Assembly: GCA_031549325.1 (NCBI GenBank)
Contig: JAVBQA010000056.1
Location: 1-10,772 of the forward strand
Direction of reading: 5' to 3'
Length of the DNA: 10,772 bases
From: JAJDGF01 sp031549325
Lineage (GTDB): Bacteria; Bacillota; Clostridia; Christensenellales; Aristaeellaceae
A program made the translations under genes and the position numbers. Under the pieces are notes generated by a model. That model was not told where the DNA came from and ran no database searches. It saw nothing but the letters and a program-made list of their open reading frames with translations. The first letter of the stretch is position 1, and each line of letters begins with the position of its first letter. Positions 1 to 6,770 of the stretch are shown here, one piece after another.

Positions 1-248
1 CCCTAGTACGAGAGGACCGGGATGGACGCACCTCTGGTGCAACAGTTGTCCTGCCAAGGGCACAGCTGGGAAGCGAAGTGCGGAGCGGATAAACGCTGAA
101 AGCATCTAAGCGTGAAACCGACCTGAAGAAGAAGACTCCCATCGCAAAAGCGAGTAAGACCCCTTGAAGACCACAAGGTTGATAGGTCGGCGGTGTAAGT
201 GCAGCAATGCATGTGCTTGCCGATACTAATCGGTCGAGGGCTTGATCT
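1..248 (+). rRNA. rrl: 23S ribosomal RNA, 3' end (partial)
   Basis: This is the last roughly 250 nt of 23S rRNA (domain VI). The universally conserved sarcin-ricin loop, AGTACGAGAGGACC, lies at 5-18, where elongation factors touch the ribosome. The typical bacterial 3' end follows, with the CTAATCGGTCGAGGGCTTGA stretch at about 227-246. The 5' part of the gene is outside the window. The exact 3' end is set at about 248 by analogy with Firmicute 23S genes, whose 3' end pairs with the 5' end; that partner is not visible here, so the boundary may be off by a few bases. Confidence 0.97.
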
Positions 249-662
249 AAGGAAGTGCGAAAGGCCAGTGCCGACGCAGTCGGGATTGACCTAAGCACAC
301 AGCACCCCGTTTGTTCTCTCTCATCTCTCTTCCCTCAGGTCACTTCTTCCCTCTCTGTGCAGTTCTCAGGGGACGGAATGTCTCGGAAACCTCCCGCACG
401 GGATGTTGCCGGGCAACGCGGGTGAACAGCTTCCTGACGGAATCTGGCCATCTGACGGGTGAGTCCTGTGAGCAACCCTCACGACCGGACTCGCATCCGA
501 ACCGGCAGCGGCCCACGGGCGCTCATGGCGCTCCCCAGGCAGCCGGTATCCGGGATCACGATCCCAGTTCCCCCCGGTGGCTTTGGACACAGCCTCAACC
601 GTGTCCCAGTTGGATGTAGGCAATCTCTTGCCCCATCATCCGCATCACAGTGTTATACAGTT
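249..662 (+). other. 23S-5S internal transcribed spacer, no tRNA
   Basis: A spacer of about 414 nt separates 23S from 5S. I see no tRNA in it: no GGTTCGAATCC-type T-arm on either strand. It can form several hairpins: cccgc 393-397 with gcggg 418-422 enclosing gttgc 405-409 with gcaac 413-417; gtgag 468-472 with ctcac 478-482; gggat 552-556 with atccc 561-565; ggacac 585-590 with gtgtcc 601-606. These probably serve rRNA processing. A pyrimidine-rich tract occupies about 312-360. Reading frames crossing it lack ribosome sites and run into 5S, so I call no protein here. Confidence 0.8.
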
Positions 663-778
663 TCCGGTGGCTATGGCTGGAGGGTCACACCTGTTCCCTT
701 CCCGAACACAGAAGTTAAGCCTCCACGCGCTGACGGTACTTGGCGGGTAACCGCCCGGAAGACGATGTCGCCGCCGGA
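663..778 (+). rRNA. rrf: 5S ribosomal RNA
   Basis: A complete 5S rRNA of about 116 nt. The 5' end (tccggtgg, 663-670) pairs with the 3' end (ccgccgga, 771-778) to form helix I, with one G-U pair. The conserved core CCGAACACAGAAGTTAAGC lies at 702-720. The ends are inferred from this helix and may shift by one or two bases. It is the last gene of the rRNA operon and is followed directly by the terminator. Confidence 0.95.
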
Positions 779-782
779 TCCC

Positions 783-811
783 AAAACCACGCACGAAAGT
801 GCGTGGTTTTT
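783..811 (+). terminator. rRNA operon intrinsic terminator
   Basis: A perfect 12-bp stem (783-794 with 799-810) is closed by a GAAA tetraloop (795-798). The 3' arm ends in a run of five T (807-811). It starts 5 nt after the 5S 3' end, so it is the factor-independent terminator of the rRNA transcript. Confidence 0.93.
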
Positions 812-951
812 CATTGTGAAAGGCACACGCGTGGCTTTGTGTGTCATTTATGTAGAAAATGCGGCGTTTTGGCATGGCTATGCTGCCTCCAGGAACTTAC
901 GAGACGGGCTCTGCGTCAAATTCTCACAATTGGATCGAGTTGCGCGCAGGC

Positions 952-980
952 TTTACAAAGCGTGTCGGTTGTGCTATTAT
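952..980 (+). promoter_or_regulatory. sigma-A promoter of the secreted repeat protein
   Basis: The -35 box TTTACA (952-957) and -10 box TATTAT (975-980) are separated by 17 nt. A TG dinucleotide at 972-973 gives an extended -10 (TGC-TATTAT). Transcription should start near 987, about 40 nt before the gene at 1027. The rest of the 812-1026 gap (AT-rich between 820 and 880) shows nothing else I can name. Confidence 0.8.
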
Positions 981-1026
981 GTGCGTAGCCTGAACCATAG
1001 ATGGTTACACGAGGAGGTTCTTTTTC

Positions 1027-1566
1027 ATGAAGAGATTTGCTTCGATTGTGCTCGCGCTGCTGCTGCTTTTTGGGCTGTCGCACGCGGCGCTGGCTTCAGA
1101 GGAAATCAATGTCGTCGGATTCTGGTATTCTGAAGACGATGACAGCTGCATAGAGCTTCACGAGGATGGCGCAGCAATCATCATCAATGAGGACGGCGAC
1201 ATCGAGGCCGAGGGGAAATACACCGCCAGTGGCGGGGATGTGACCATTTCGGCGGCTGGCAGGGAGATTAAGGCCGTGGTGGCAGGCGATTCGATGACGG
1301 TGTCGGACGATGGGCGCGTGCTGCTGCGCGAGGGCATTGAGAGTGCAGAGGTGGGTTACTGGGAAAGTGACGCCGACGGCTCGGCGATCGAGCTGTACAA
1401 CGGTTTGGTCTACGCATACAACGAGGCGGGCGACGTGGTCGGCGAGGGTACCTATGTGGCCAGTGATTGCAACGTAACGATTCAGCTGGACGGGAAGACG
1501 CTGAACGCGGTGATCAACGACGGCGTGATGACGATCGATGACGCCACTTACACACTGCTGACCTGA
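1027..1566 (+). CDS. Small acidic secreted protein with two tandem GxW repeats
   Basis: This encodes a 179-aa exported protein of unknown function. Residues 1-23 form a classic signal peptide: MKRF, a leucine-rich core, then ALA as the probable signal peptidase I site before Ser24. The mature part is two copies of one domain of about 71 residues. Copy 1 runs from Gly31-Phe-Trp to about 101 and copy 2 from Gly110-Tyr-Trp to 179. Both follow the order GxWxS..D.S.IEL, a short acidic turn, G.Y.AS..DVTI, a basic dipeptide, then .MT..D. The alternating pattern predicts beta strands, much like lipocalin-type or META-like all-beta domains, but I assign no family. The mature protein is strongly acidic. 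The start is fixed by GAGGAGG at 1011-1017, 9 nt upstream. Its own promoter lies at 952-980 and a terminator follows at once, so it is monocistronic. There is one Cys per copy (residue 41 and SDCNV in copy 2), not equivalent in position. Confidence 0.85.
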   Translation: MKRFASIVLALLLLFGLSHAALASEEINVVGFWYSEDDDSCIELHEDGAAIIINEDGDIEAEGKYTASGGDVTISAAGREIKAVVAGDSMTVSDDGRVLLREGIESAEVGYWESDADGSAIELYNGLVYAYNEAGDVVGEGTYVASDCNVTIQLDGKTLNAVINDGVMTIDDATYTLLT

Positions 1567-1570
1567 CAAG

Positions 1571-1620
1571 CTGTGCAAATCAAAGAACCGGCCTCATGGC
1601 CGGTTCTTTGATTTGCACAG
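1571..1620. terminator. Perfect 23-bp inverted repeat, bidirectional terminator
   Basis: Arms 1571-1593 and 1598-1620 are perfectly complementary over 23 bp around a TCAT loop. The inner part is GC-rich (accggcc/ggccggt), flanked by A-rich sequence on the left and T-rich on the right in either reading direction. It sits 4 nt after the stop of the secreted protein gene and 1 nt beyond the stop of uxaC on the other strand, so it most likely ends both convergent transcripts. There is no pure U-run, so termination would rest mainly on the very stable stem. Confidence 0.8.
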
Positions 1621-1621
1621 A

Positions 1622-3022
1622 TCATTGGTCGGGGAACGCGAAGTACCGAAGGGCGTTGGTGTGGCAGATGTCCTGCACGATTTTGCCGAGCGTGGGGAGG
1701 TCGTCTGGATACGCGCCCTGCGCCACCCACTCGCCAAAGATTGAGCACAGGATGCGGCGGAAGTACTCGTGGCGCGGGTAGGAAAGGAAGCTCCTGGAAT
1801 CGGTCAGCATGCCCACAAATCCGGCCAAATACCCAAGATTGCCAAGCGACTTGATCTGGCGGGTCATGCCGTCGATGTGGTCGTTGAACCACCAGGCGGA
1901 ACCGTGCTGCAGCTTGCCGCGCACGCTCTCGCCCTGGAAGCAGCCGATGATCGAGCCGATGATCGGGTCGTCATTCGGATTCAGGCTATAGATGATGGTC
2001 TTGGGCAGCGCGTCGTCCGCGGCCAGCGCGTTCAAAAAGTCGGCCATCTCGGCGGACGGCGCAAAGTTGTTGATGGCGTCGAAGCCGGTGTCCGGGCCCA
2101 GCTTGCCGAACATGGCTTGGTTGTTGTCGCGCTTGCAGCCGTAGTGCAGCTGCATCGCCCAGCAGCGCCGGGCGCATTCCCGCCCGATAAACAGCATGAA
2201 GGCGGTCTTGTAGCGCAGCACATCCGCCTCGGACAGCGCGTTCCCGCGCAGCCTGTGGGCGAAGATCGCCTCCAGCGCCTCTTCGCCGGCGGGCTGATGG
2301 CACACATAGGTCAGCCCATGGTCGGACAAGCGGCAACCCATTTGATGAAAGAAGTCCATCCGCTGACTCAGCGCTGCCCTCAGCGCATTGAAGCTCTCTA
2401 TTGGGTTGCCGGTCAGCTTCTCCAGCTTCTCCAGATAGGCGAGAAACTCCGGCTTTTCGATGTTCATCGCCTTGTCCGGTCGCCAGGCGGGCAGCACGCT
2501 TAGGTGAAAACTGCTGTCTTTCTTCAGCTTGTCATGCCATTCCAGCGAATCGATGGGGTCGTCGGTGGTGCAGATGTGGGTGACGTTCGACATCAGAATC
2601 AGCTGGCGCACGGGCAGATGGGGCAGTTTCTGCGCGGCCAGATTCCACACCGTCTGGGCGGTGCTCGCGTTCAGCGCGCCGTCGTAGCCGAAAAAGCGCT
2701 TGAGCTCCAGATGACTCCAATGATACACCGGATTGCCAATCGCACCGGGCAGGATCTCGGCAAACTTTTGAAACTTCTCGCGGTCGGGCGCGTCGCCGGT
2801 GATGAATTTCTCGGGCATGCCTGCCGCGCGCATCAGCCGCCACTTGTAGTGGTCCCCGCCCAGCCAGACCTGCGTGATGTTCTCGAACGCGCGGTTCTCG
2901 AAAATCTCCCGCGGATTGATGTGGCAGTGGTAGTCCATGATGGGCATCTTGGCGGCATAGTCGTGGTATAGCGTGCGCGCGGGTGCGGTGCTCAGCAGGA
3001 AATCCTCGCTCAGAAAACTCAT
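1622..3022 (-). CDS. uxaC: Uronate isomerase (glucuronate/galacturonate isomerase)
   Basis: A 466-aa cytoplasmic enzyme, EC 5.3.1.12, that converts D-glucuronate to D-fructuronate and D-galacturonate to D-tagaturonate, the first step of hexuronate breakdown. Length matches the family (about 470). It belongs to the amidohydrolase superfamily. The N-terminal metal motif is DYHCH (His32, His34). Other family blocks are TTDDPIDSLEWHD (152-164), LPAWRPDKA (177-185), KRDNNQAMFGKLGPDTGFD (297-315), KTIIYSLNPND (341-351), WWFND (377-381) and GMLTDSRSFLSYPRHEYFRR (404-423), all intact. The start overlaps the stop of the upstream regulator gene by 4 bp (ATGA, 3019-3022). A strong AGGAGGAGGG site (3029-3038) lies inside the end of the regulator gene, so the two are co-transcribed and probably translationally coupled. 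Expression is expected to follow the LacI-type regulator and a uronate signal. Confidence 0.97.
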   Translation of the reverse strand: MSFLSEDFLLSTAPARTLYHDYAAKMPIMDYHCHINPREIFENRAFENITQVWLGGDHYKWRLMRAAGMPEKFITGDAPDREKFQKFAEILPGAIGNPVYHWSHLELKRFFGYDGALNASTAQTVWNLAAQKLPHLPVRQLILMSNVTHICTTDDPIDSLEWHDKLKKDSSFHLSVLPAWRPDKAMNIEKPEFLAYLEKLEKLTGNPIESFNALRAALSQRMDFFHQMGCRLSDHGLTYVCHQPAGEEALEAIFAHRLRGNALSEADVLRYKTAFMLFIGRECARRCWAMQLHYGCKRDNNQAMFGKLGPDTGFDAINNFAPSAEMADFLNALAADDALPKTIIYSLNPNDDPIIGSIIGCFQGESVRGKLQHGSAWWFNDHIDGMTRQIKSLGNLGYLAGFVGMLTDSRSFLSYPRHEYFRRILCSIFGEWVAQGAYPDDLPTLGKIVQDICHTNALRYFAFPDQ

Positions 3023-4020
3023 AGAACGCCCTCCTCCTCGTGCCGGGTCGTGCCGCGCTCAATGAGCACGGCGTCGTAAATCGTGGTCTTGGGCATGTTC
3101 TCACCGCCCAAAACGCCCATCAACGTGCTGACCAGATGGGAGCACAGCGCCTCCAGCTTGTTGTCGATGGAGCTCAGCTCCGGGTCAGTGCAGCGCGACA
3201 GCGTCGAGTTGTTGTAGCCGATGATGGACAGCTCGTCCGGCACGCGCACGCCCCGCGCCTTGGCAAACTTCAGCGTGGTCACGGCCAGCGCGTCGTCAGA
3301 GGCCAGCACGCCGTCGAACCGCGCGCCGCCCTCCCACAGCTTGGCCAGCAGCTCGGGCGCGTTTTTCGGGGAGGTGAGCAGCGTTCTGCCCGACTGCCGT
3401 CCGGCCAGCGCGCGCCGAAAGCCGCTCAGCTTGCGCTCGAAGGCGTAGGTCTGCATGGGATAGAGAAACAGCAGGTCCCGGCAGCCCGAGGCCAGCAGTC
3501 GCTCGGTGGCAGTAAAGCTTGCCTGCTCGTCGTCGCAAAGCGTGCTGTAGATGTTTTCGCCGCTGATCAGCCCGTTCAGCAGCATCACGGGAAGCTTGGC
3601 CGCCACGTCCAGGATGTATTGATTGTCCCGCTCATCGCTGGACACGAAGTTCGAGCCCACAAACACCAGCGCGTCCACTCGCCGCGTGAGCATCAGCGCC
3701 AGCTCGCGCTCCTTGTCTTTCAGCTCGTAGCCGGTGCAGCACAGCAGGCAGTCGTACGCCTCCGCGCGGAACCGGTTCTCCAGGTACGCGATGGCCTGCG
3801 CCAGGAACGGATCGGCAAAGTCGGCGCACAAAAGCCCAATGGTCTTCATCGAGTTCAGCCCCAGCCCGCGCGCAAACGCGTTGGGCTGGTAGCCCGATTG
3901 AGCCATGACTTTCAGCACCTTTTCCCGCGTTGCCTCGCTGACGCCCGGGTTGTTGTTCAGCACGCGGGACACCGTGGCGATGGAAACACCGGCCTGTTTG
4001 GAGACATCATAGATGTTCAT
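3019..4020 (-). CDS. LacI-family transcriptional regulator of the uronate genes
   Basis: A 333-aa LacI/GalR regulator, complete and of normal length. Residues 1-24 carry the helix-turn-helix (NIYDVSKQAGVSIATVSRVL). The hinge follows at about 45-57 (YQPNAFARGL). A periplasmic-binding-protein-like sensor domain runs from about 60 to 325, with the usual blocks KTIGLLCADFADPF, the DGVLASDDALA region and ELSIIGYNNS. The ATVSR recognition helix is the type that binds TGTAAnCGnTTACA-like palindromes, which fits the gtaag-tg-cttac site at 4143-4154. It is the first gene of a two-gene transcript with uxaC and is divergent from uxaB, so the local hexuronate genes are the likely targets. The ligand (a uronate or pathway intermediate) is inferred. 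GGAGGG at 4026-4031 sets the start. In function it resembles UxuR/ExuR/KdgR-type LacI regulators, but I give no symbol. Confidence 0.93.
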   Translation of the reverse strand: MNIYDVSKQAGVSIATVSRVLNNNPGVSEATREKVLKVMAQSGYQPNAFARGLGLNSMKTIGLLCADFADPFLAQAIAYLENRFRAEAYDCLLCCTGYELKDKERELALMLTRRVDALVFVGSNFVSSDERDNQYILDVAAKLPVMLLNGLISGENIYSTLCDDEQASFTATERLLASGCRDLLFLYPMQTYAFERKLSGFRRALAGRQSGRTLLTSPKNAPELLAKLWEGGARFDGVLASDDALAVTTLKFAKARGVRVPDELSIIGYNNSTLSRCTDPELSSIDNKLEALCSHLVSTLMGVLGGENMPKTTIYDAVLIERGTTRHEEEGVL

Positions 4021-4040
4021 GGCGCCCTCCGCTTGAAAGA

Positions 4041-4057
4041 GCTTACATTCTTATGTA
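4041..4057. promoter_or_regulatory. Candidate second operator at the regulator's own start
   Basis: The inverted repeat TACAT (4044-4048) and ATGTA (4053-4057) overlaps the predicted transcription start of the regulator-uxaC transcript (about 4053). It begins with GCTTACA (4041-4047), the same heptamer found in the main operator at 4149-4155. It could allow autorepression. The symmetry differs from that of the main site, so this is a weaker call. Confidence 0.4.
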
Positions 4058-4060
4058 CCC

Positions 4061-4089
4061 ATTATATCGCCTGATTCATGGATTTGCAA
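4061..4089 (-). promoter_or_regulatory. sigma-A promoter for regulator and uxaC
   Basis: Reading the minus strand: -35 TTGCAA (4084-4089), 17 nt, -10 TATAAT (4061-4066, perfect consensus). The predicted start is near 4053, leaving a leader of about 33 nt before the ATG at 4020. Confidence 0.85.
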
Positions 4090-4098
4090 GCGATTCCG
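4085..4098. promoter_or_regulatory. cre-like site (possible CcpA catabolite control)
   Basis: TGCAAGCGATTCCG matches the catabolite-responsive consensus TGnAAnCGnTnnCA at every fixed position except the last base. It overlaps the -35 box of the regulator-uxaC promoter, where binding would block RNA polymerase. Uronate genes in Bacillota are commonly under CcpA. It could also be a degenerate site for the local LacI-type regulator. Inference from the match and position only. Confidence 0.4.
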
Positions 4099-4110
4099 GA
4101 AAAATGGCGC

Positions 4111-4138
4111 TTGACAAACGCACAAACAGGAGTAGAAT
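4111..4138 (+). promoter_or_regulatory. sigma-A promoter of uxaB
   Basis: -35 TTGACA (4111-4116, perfect consensus), 16 nt, -10 TAGAAT (4133-4138). The predicted start is at about 4145, inside the palindromic operator that follows, and about 39 nt before the uxaB ATG. Confidence 0.82.
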
Positions 4139-4141
4139 GAA

Positions 4142-4155
4142 CGTAAGTGCTTACA
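4142..4155. promoter_or_regulatory. LacI-type operator overlapping the uxaB start site
   Basis: The palindrome gtaag (4143-4147), tg, cttac (4150-4154) lies directly after the -10 box of the uxaB promoter. It has the 14-bp layout of LacI/GalR operators (nGTAAnnnnTTACn) and overlaps the predicted +1. The neighbouring LacI-family gene encodes the obvious binder; repression relieved by a uronate is inferred. Confidence 0.72.
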
Positions 4156-4183
4156 ATAACAGGCGCATCAGGGAGGGTTTTCC

Positions 4184-5650
4184 ATGAACTCAATCCGTTC
4201 AGTCATCGGGACGCGGCCGAGGCCGATCCGCGTGATGCAGTATGGCGAGGGCAATTTTCTGCGCGGTTTTGTGGATTACATGATCGACATCGCCAACGAA
4301 CAGGGGTTGATGGACGCGGGCATCGTGCTGGTGAAGCCCATCCCCTTTGGGAACCTGGACGCGTTCCACGCGCAGGATTGCCTGTATACCGTTTCGCTGC
4401 GCGGCGTCGAAGGCGGGAAAGCGCAGCAGATCACCCGTGCGGTGACATCCGTCGTGGACGCCGTCGACAGCTACACCGAGTATGAAAAGTACGCGGCGCT
4501 GGCGAAGGAGGACGCGCTGCGCTTCGTGGTGTCCAACACCACCGAGGCGGGCATCGTGTACGACGAAACCGACAAGCTCGAGCGCTGCCCTCCGAACACT
4601 TATCCGGGCAAGCTGACCAAGTTCCTGTTCGAGCGCTACACCTTCTTTCAGGGCGCGGTGGACAAAGGGCTGATCATGCTGCCGGTGGAGCTGATCGACG
4701 ACAACGGCGTCGAGCTGAAGAAATGCGTGCTGCGGCAGGCGAAGAACTGGGGCTTGGAGCAGGCGTTCATCGACTGGCTGCATGGCGCTTGCGTGTTCAC
4801 GTCCACGCTGGTGGACCGCATCATCACCGGCTACCCGAGGGATGAAGAGCAAGCGCTGTGGGCGCAGTATGGTTATGAGGACAGGCTGATCGTCACCGGC
4901 GAGCCATTCGCGCTGTGGGTCATCGAGAGCGAGCGGGACATCTCAGGGGAACTGCCGCTGGACAAAGCCGGACTGCCCGTGATATTCACCGGCAACCAGA
5001 AGCCCTACAAGCAGCGCAAGGTTCGCATCCTGAACGGCGCGCACACCTCGTTCGTGCTGGCCAGCTACCTGTGCGGCCACGATGACGTGCTGTCGTCCAT
5101 GAAGGATCCACTGGTCGGCAAGTTCATGCAGGATACGATCTTTGAAGAGGTGATCCCCACGCTGGATTTGCCCAAAGAGGATCTGATCAGCTTCGCGGGC
5201 GCGGTGGCCGACCGGTTTGGCAATCCGTTCGTGAAACACCTGCTGCTCAGCATCTCGCTGAACTCGGTGGCCAAGTGGCGCGCGCGCTGCATGCCGAGCC
5301 TGCTCGGGTACCTCCAACAGGAGGGCAAGCTGCCCAGGCATCTCGCGTTTTCGCTGGCGTCGCTGATGGCGTTCTATCACGGCACGGAGATCCGGGAGGG
5401 CGCGCTGATCGGGCAACGGAACGGGCAGCCGTACCGAATCGTGGACGACGCGCCGGTGCTGGCGTTTTTCAGCCGGAGCAGCGGGGAGCGCGCGGAGAGA
5501 CTGACGCGCGAGTTCCTGTCCAATGAGGCGTTCTTCGGTCAGGATCTGACAAAGCAGCCCGGCCTCGAAAGCGCCGTGGTGGGATACCTTCGCGACATCC
5601 GGGCGCTTGGCATGAAGGGTGCGCTGGAGAAGCACTTCCCAGCGCAATAA
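4184..5650 (+). CDS. uxaB: Tagaturonate reductase (altronate oxidoreductase)
   Basis: A 488-aa cytoplasmic NAD(H)-dependent enzyme, EC 1.1.1.58, that reduces D-tagaturonate (the UxaC product from galacturonate) to D-altronate. It belongs to the mannitol dehydrogenase/long-chain polyol dehydrogenase family. The N-terminal nucleotide-binding half shows MQYGEGNFLRGFVDYMID (18-35) and VVSNTTEAG (115-123). The C-terminal half holds STLVDRIITGYPRD (207-220) and the catalytic pattern Lys279-x4-Asn284-x2-His287 in KVRILNGAHT, spaced as in this family. Length and blocks match E. coli UxaB (about 483 aa) closely, which favours UxaB over the mannonate enzyme UxuB. GGGAGGG (4171-4177), 6 nt before the ATG, sets the start. 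It is transcribed divergently from the regulator-uxaC pair behind a promoter and operator, and ends at a hairpin at 5652. A gene for altronate dehydratase, the next step, is not in the window. Confidence 0.95.
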   Translation: MNSIRSVIGTRPRPIRVMQYGEGNFLRGFVDYMIDIANEQGLMDAGIVLVKPIPFGNLDAFHAQDCLYTVSLRGVEGGKAQQITRAVTSVVDAVDSYTEYEKYAALAKEDALRFVVSNTTEAGIVYDETDKLERCPPNTYPGKLTKFLFERYTFFQGAVDKGLIMLPVELIDDNGVELKKCVLRQAKNWGLEQAFIDWLHGACVFTSTLVDRIITGYPRDEEQALWAQYGYEDRLIVTGEPFALWVIESERDISGELPLDKAGLPVIFTGNQKPYKQRKVRILNGAHTSFVLASYLCGHDDVLSSMKDPLVGKFMQDTIFEEVIPTLDLPKEDLISFAGAVADRFGNPFVKHLLLSISLNSVAKWRARCMPSLLGYLQQEGKLPRHLAFSLASLMAFYHGTEIREGALIGQRNGQPYRIVDDAPVLAFFSRSSGERAERLTREFLSNEAFFGQDLTKQPGLESAVVGYLRDIRALGMKGALEKHFPAQ

Positions 5651-5651
5651 A

Positions 5652-5679
5652 AAACCTACCGGGCATGCCCGATAGGTTT
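5652..5679. terminator. Terminator between uxaB and the convergent yhaM-like gene
   Basis: Arms aaacctaccgggc (5652-5664) and gcccgataggttt (5667-5679) pair over 13 positions with one C-A mismatch. The stem begins 1 nt after the uxaB stop. A-rich on the left and ending in TTT on the right, it can act in both directions for uxaB and the convergent nuclease gene ending at 5712. Confidence 0.8.
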
Positions 5680-5711
5680 GCCGATAGCATTCAGAGATCC
5701 AAATTCCCGCG

Positions 5712-6710
5712 TCATTGCCCGCCCGCGGGCGATTCCTCGGTCTTTTCGGTCTTGGGTTTCGGCTGTTCCTTCCTGCGGTACAGCTTGCGATCCAGCGACC
5801 AGATCTTTTCGGAGAAACCGCCGGGCTGCACGGTCAGCAGCGCGTGGCTCATTTCGTACATGCGCGCATCCAGCAGATCCAGGATGTGCAGCACCTCGGC
5901 CTCGGGGAACATGGGTTTTCGGGGGCTGCCGTATTCGGGCAGGTCGTGGTGGGACAGGATCATGTGCTGCAGCATGAGCAGCAGCTCCTTGCGCGTCCCA
6001 AGCGCTTCGCCCGCGCGGCCCAGCTCGCTCACGCCCTGGCTGATGTGCCCCAGCAGCTGGCCCTCCACCGTGTACTCGTTGGCAAGGCCCAGCGCGTCGC
6101 TGTTCAGCTCCGTCAGCTTGCTCAGATCATGCAAAATCACGCCCGCGGCCAGCAGGTCGGCGTCCAGCGCGGTGTACACTTCGCACAGGCGCTCGGCCAT
6201 GCGCAGCATGGTGGAGGTGTGGTGCAGCAACCCGCTGCGCTCCGCGTGGTGCAGCTTGGCGGCGGCAGGGTAGTACATCAGCGGCTCCCTCGACTCGTGC
6301 AACCGGAGCTGCACAATGGCGCGCAGCTGCCCGTCTGCCATGCGTTCGGCGCGCTGCTCGATCAGGGCGTACATCTCGTCGGCCGGATACGGCGCGCACG
6401 GGATCAGCGCCCCCATGTCCACCCCATCGGCCTCGGTGCTTTCGCGCATCTTGTCCACGCGCAGCTGCGGGCGGCCGTTGTACTCCAGCATCATGCCGCG
6501 CAGCCGCATCACCTGGCCTACCTTGGGCGCGGCCACCGTGCCGTCCCACATCTTGGCGTTGACCTCTCCGGACAGATCGCCCAGCGTCATGTCCAGATAC
6601 TTTCCGCCGTTCTGGGAGGCGCGCTGCTCTGCGGCCTTCACCAGCAGGAAGCCGTCAAACACCTGGTTCTTGATCGTTTGCATCAGCAAAGGTTGCGATT
6701 CGGGCTGCAT
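5712..6710 (-). CDS. yhaM: YhaM-like 3'-5' exoribonuclease, OB-fold plus HD domain
   Basis: A 332-aa cytoplasmic nuclease-type protein matching the Firmicute YhaM/CBF1 family, which trims RNA (and single-stranded DNA) 3' ends in a metal-dependent way. An N-terminal OB-fold nucleic-acid-binding domain spans about 12-90 (YLDMTLGDLSGEVNAKMWDG). The HD phosphohydrolase domain spans about 150-295, with candidate metal residues in GLLHHT (His163/His164), the HD pair His194-Asp195 in LHDLSKL, His249 and His254-His255 in HMILSHHD, and Asp278/Asp281 near the end. The usual family G is S in HDLSK. A charged, lysine- and proline-rich tail (313-332) is probably disordered. GGGAGG (6716-6721), 5 nt before the ATG, sets the start. 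It is divergent from the phosphoglycerate mutase gene and convergent with uxaB. It looks like a single-gene housekeeping unit. Confidence 0.9.
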   Translation of the reverse strand: MQPESQPLLMQTIKNQVFDGFLLVKAAEQRASQNGGKYLDMTLGDLSGEVNAKMWDGTVAAPKVGQVMRLRGMMLEYNGRPQLRVDKMRESTEADGVDMGALIPCAPYPADEMYALIEQRAERMADGQLRAIVQLRLHESREPLMYYPAAAKLHHAERSGLLHHTSTMLRMAERLCEVYTALDADLLAAGVILHDLSKLTELNSDALGLANEYTVEGQLLGHISQGVSELGRAGEALGTRKELLLMLQHMILSHHDLPEYGSPRKPMFPEAEVLHILDLLDARMYEMSHALLTVQPGGFSEKIWSLDRKLYRRKEQPKPKTEKTEESPAGGQ

Positions 6711-6761
6711 AGAATCCTCCCATTCGGTGATTGGCGGACGCCACCCAAATTAACGCGCCCA

Positions 6762-6770
6762 TGCTACAAT
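6762..6770 (+). promoter_or_regulatory. Extended -10 promoter of the phosphoglycerate mutase gene
   Basis: TGC-TACAAT forms an extended -10 (TG at 6762-6763, hexamer 6765-6770). No good -35 lies 16-18 nt upstream, which is tolerated for extended -10 promoters. The start would be near 6777, about 40 nt before the ATG. It overlaps the -10 of the divergent nuclease promoter, so the two may compete. Confidence 0.55.

Noticed and set aside
249..662. tRNA gene in the rRNA spacer
   Set aside because: Scanned both strands for a T-arm and acceptor pairing; hairpins exist but none has tRNA form.
459..1133. Open frame of 224 codons across spacer, 5S rRNA and the first promoter
   Set aside because: It overlaps the 5S gene, the rRNA terminator and the start of a well-supported gene, and has no ribosome site.
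1769..2971. Two long plus-strand frames antisense to uxaC
   Set aside because: Shadow frames of a well-conserved enzyme gene, without ribosome sites or recognisable domains.
3040..4074. Long plus-strand frame (344 codons) antisense to the LacI-family gene
   Set aside because: A GC-rich shadow frame, rich in Arg/Gln/His/Val with no domain; the minus strand carries a clear family match.
4199..5647. Minus-strand frames antisense to uxaB
   Set aside because: No promoter, ribosome site or domain; composition is typical of antisense to GC-rich coding DNA.
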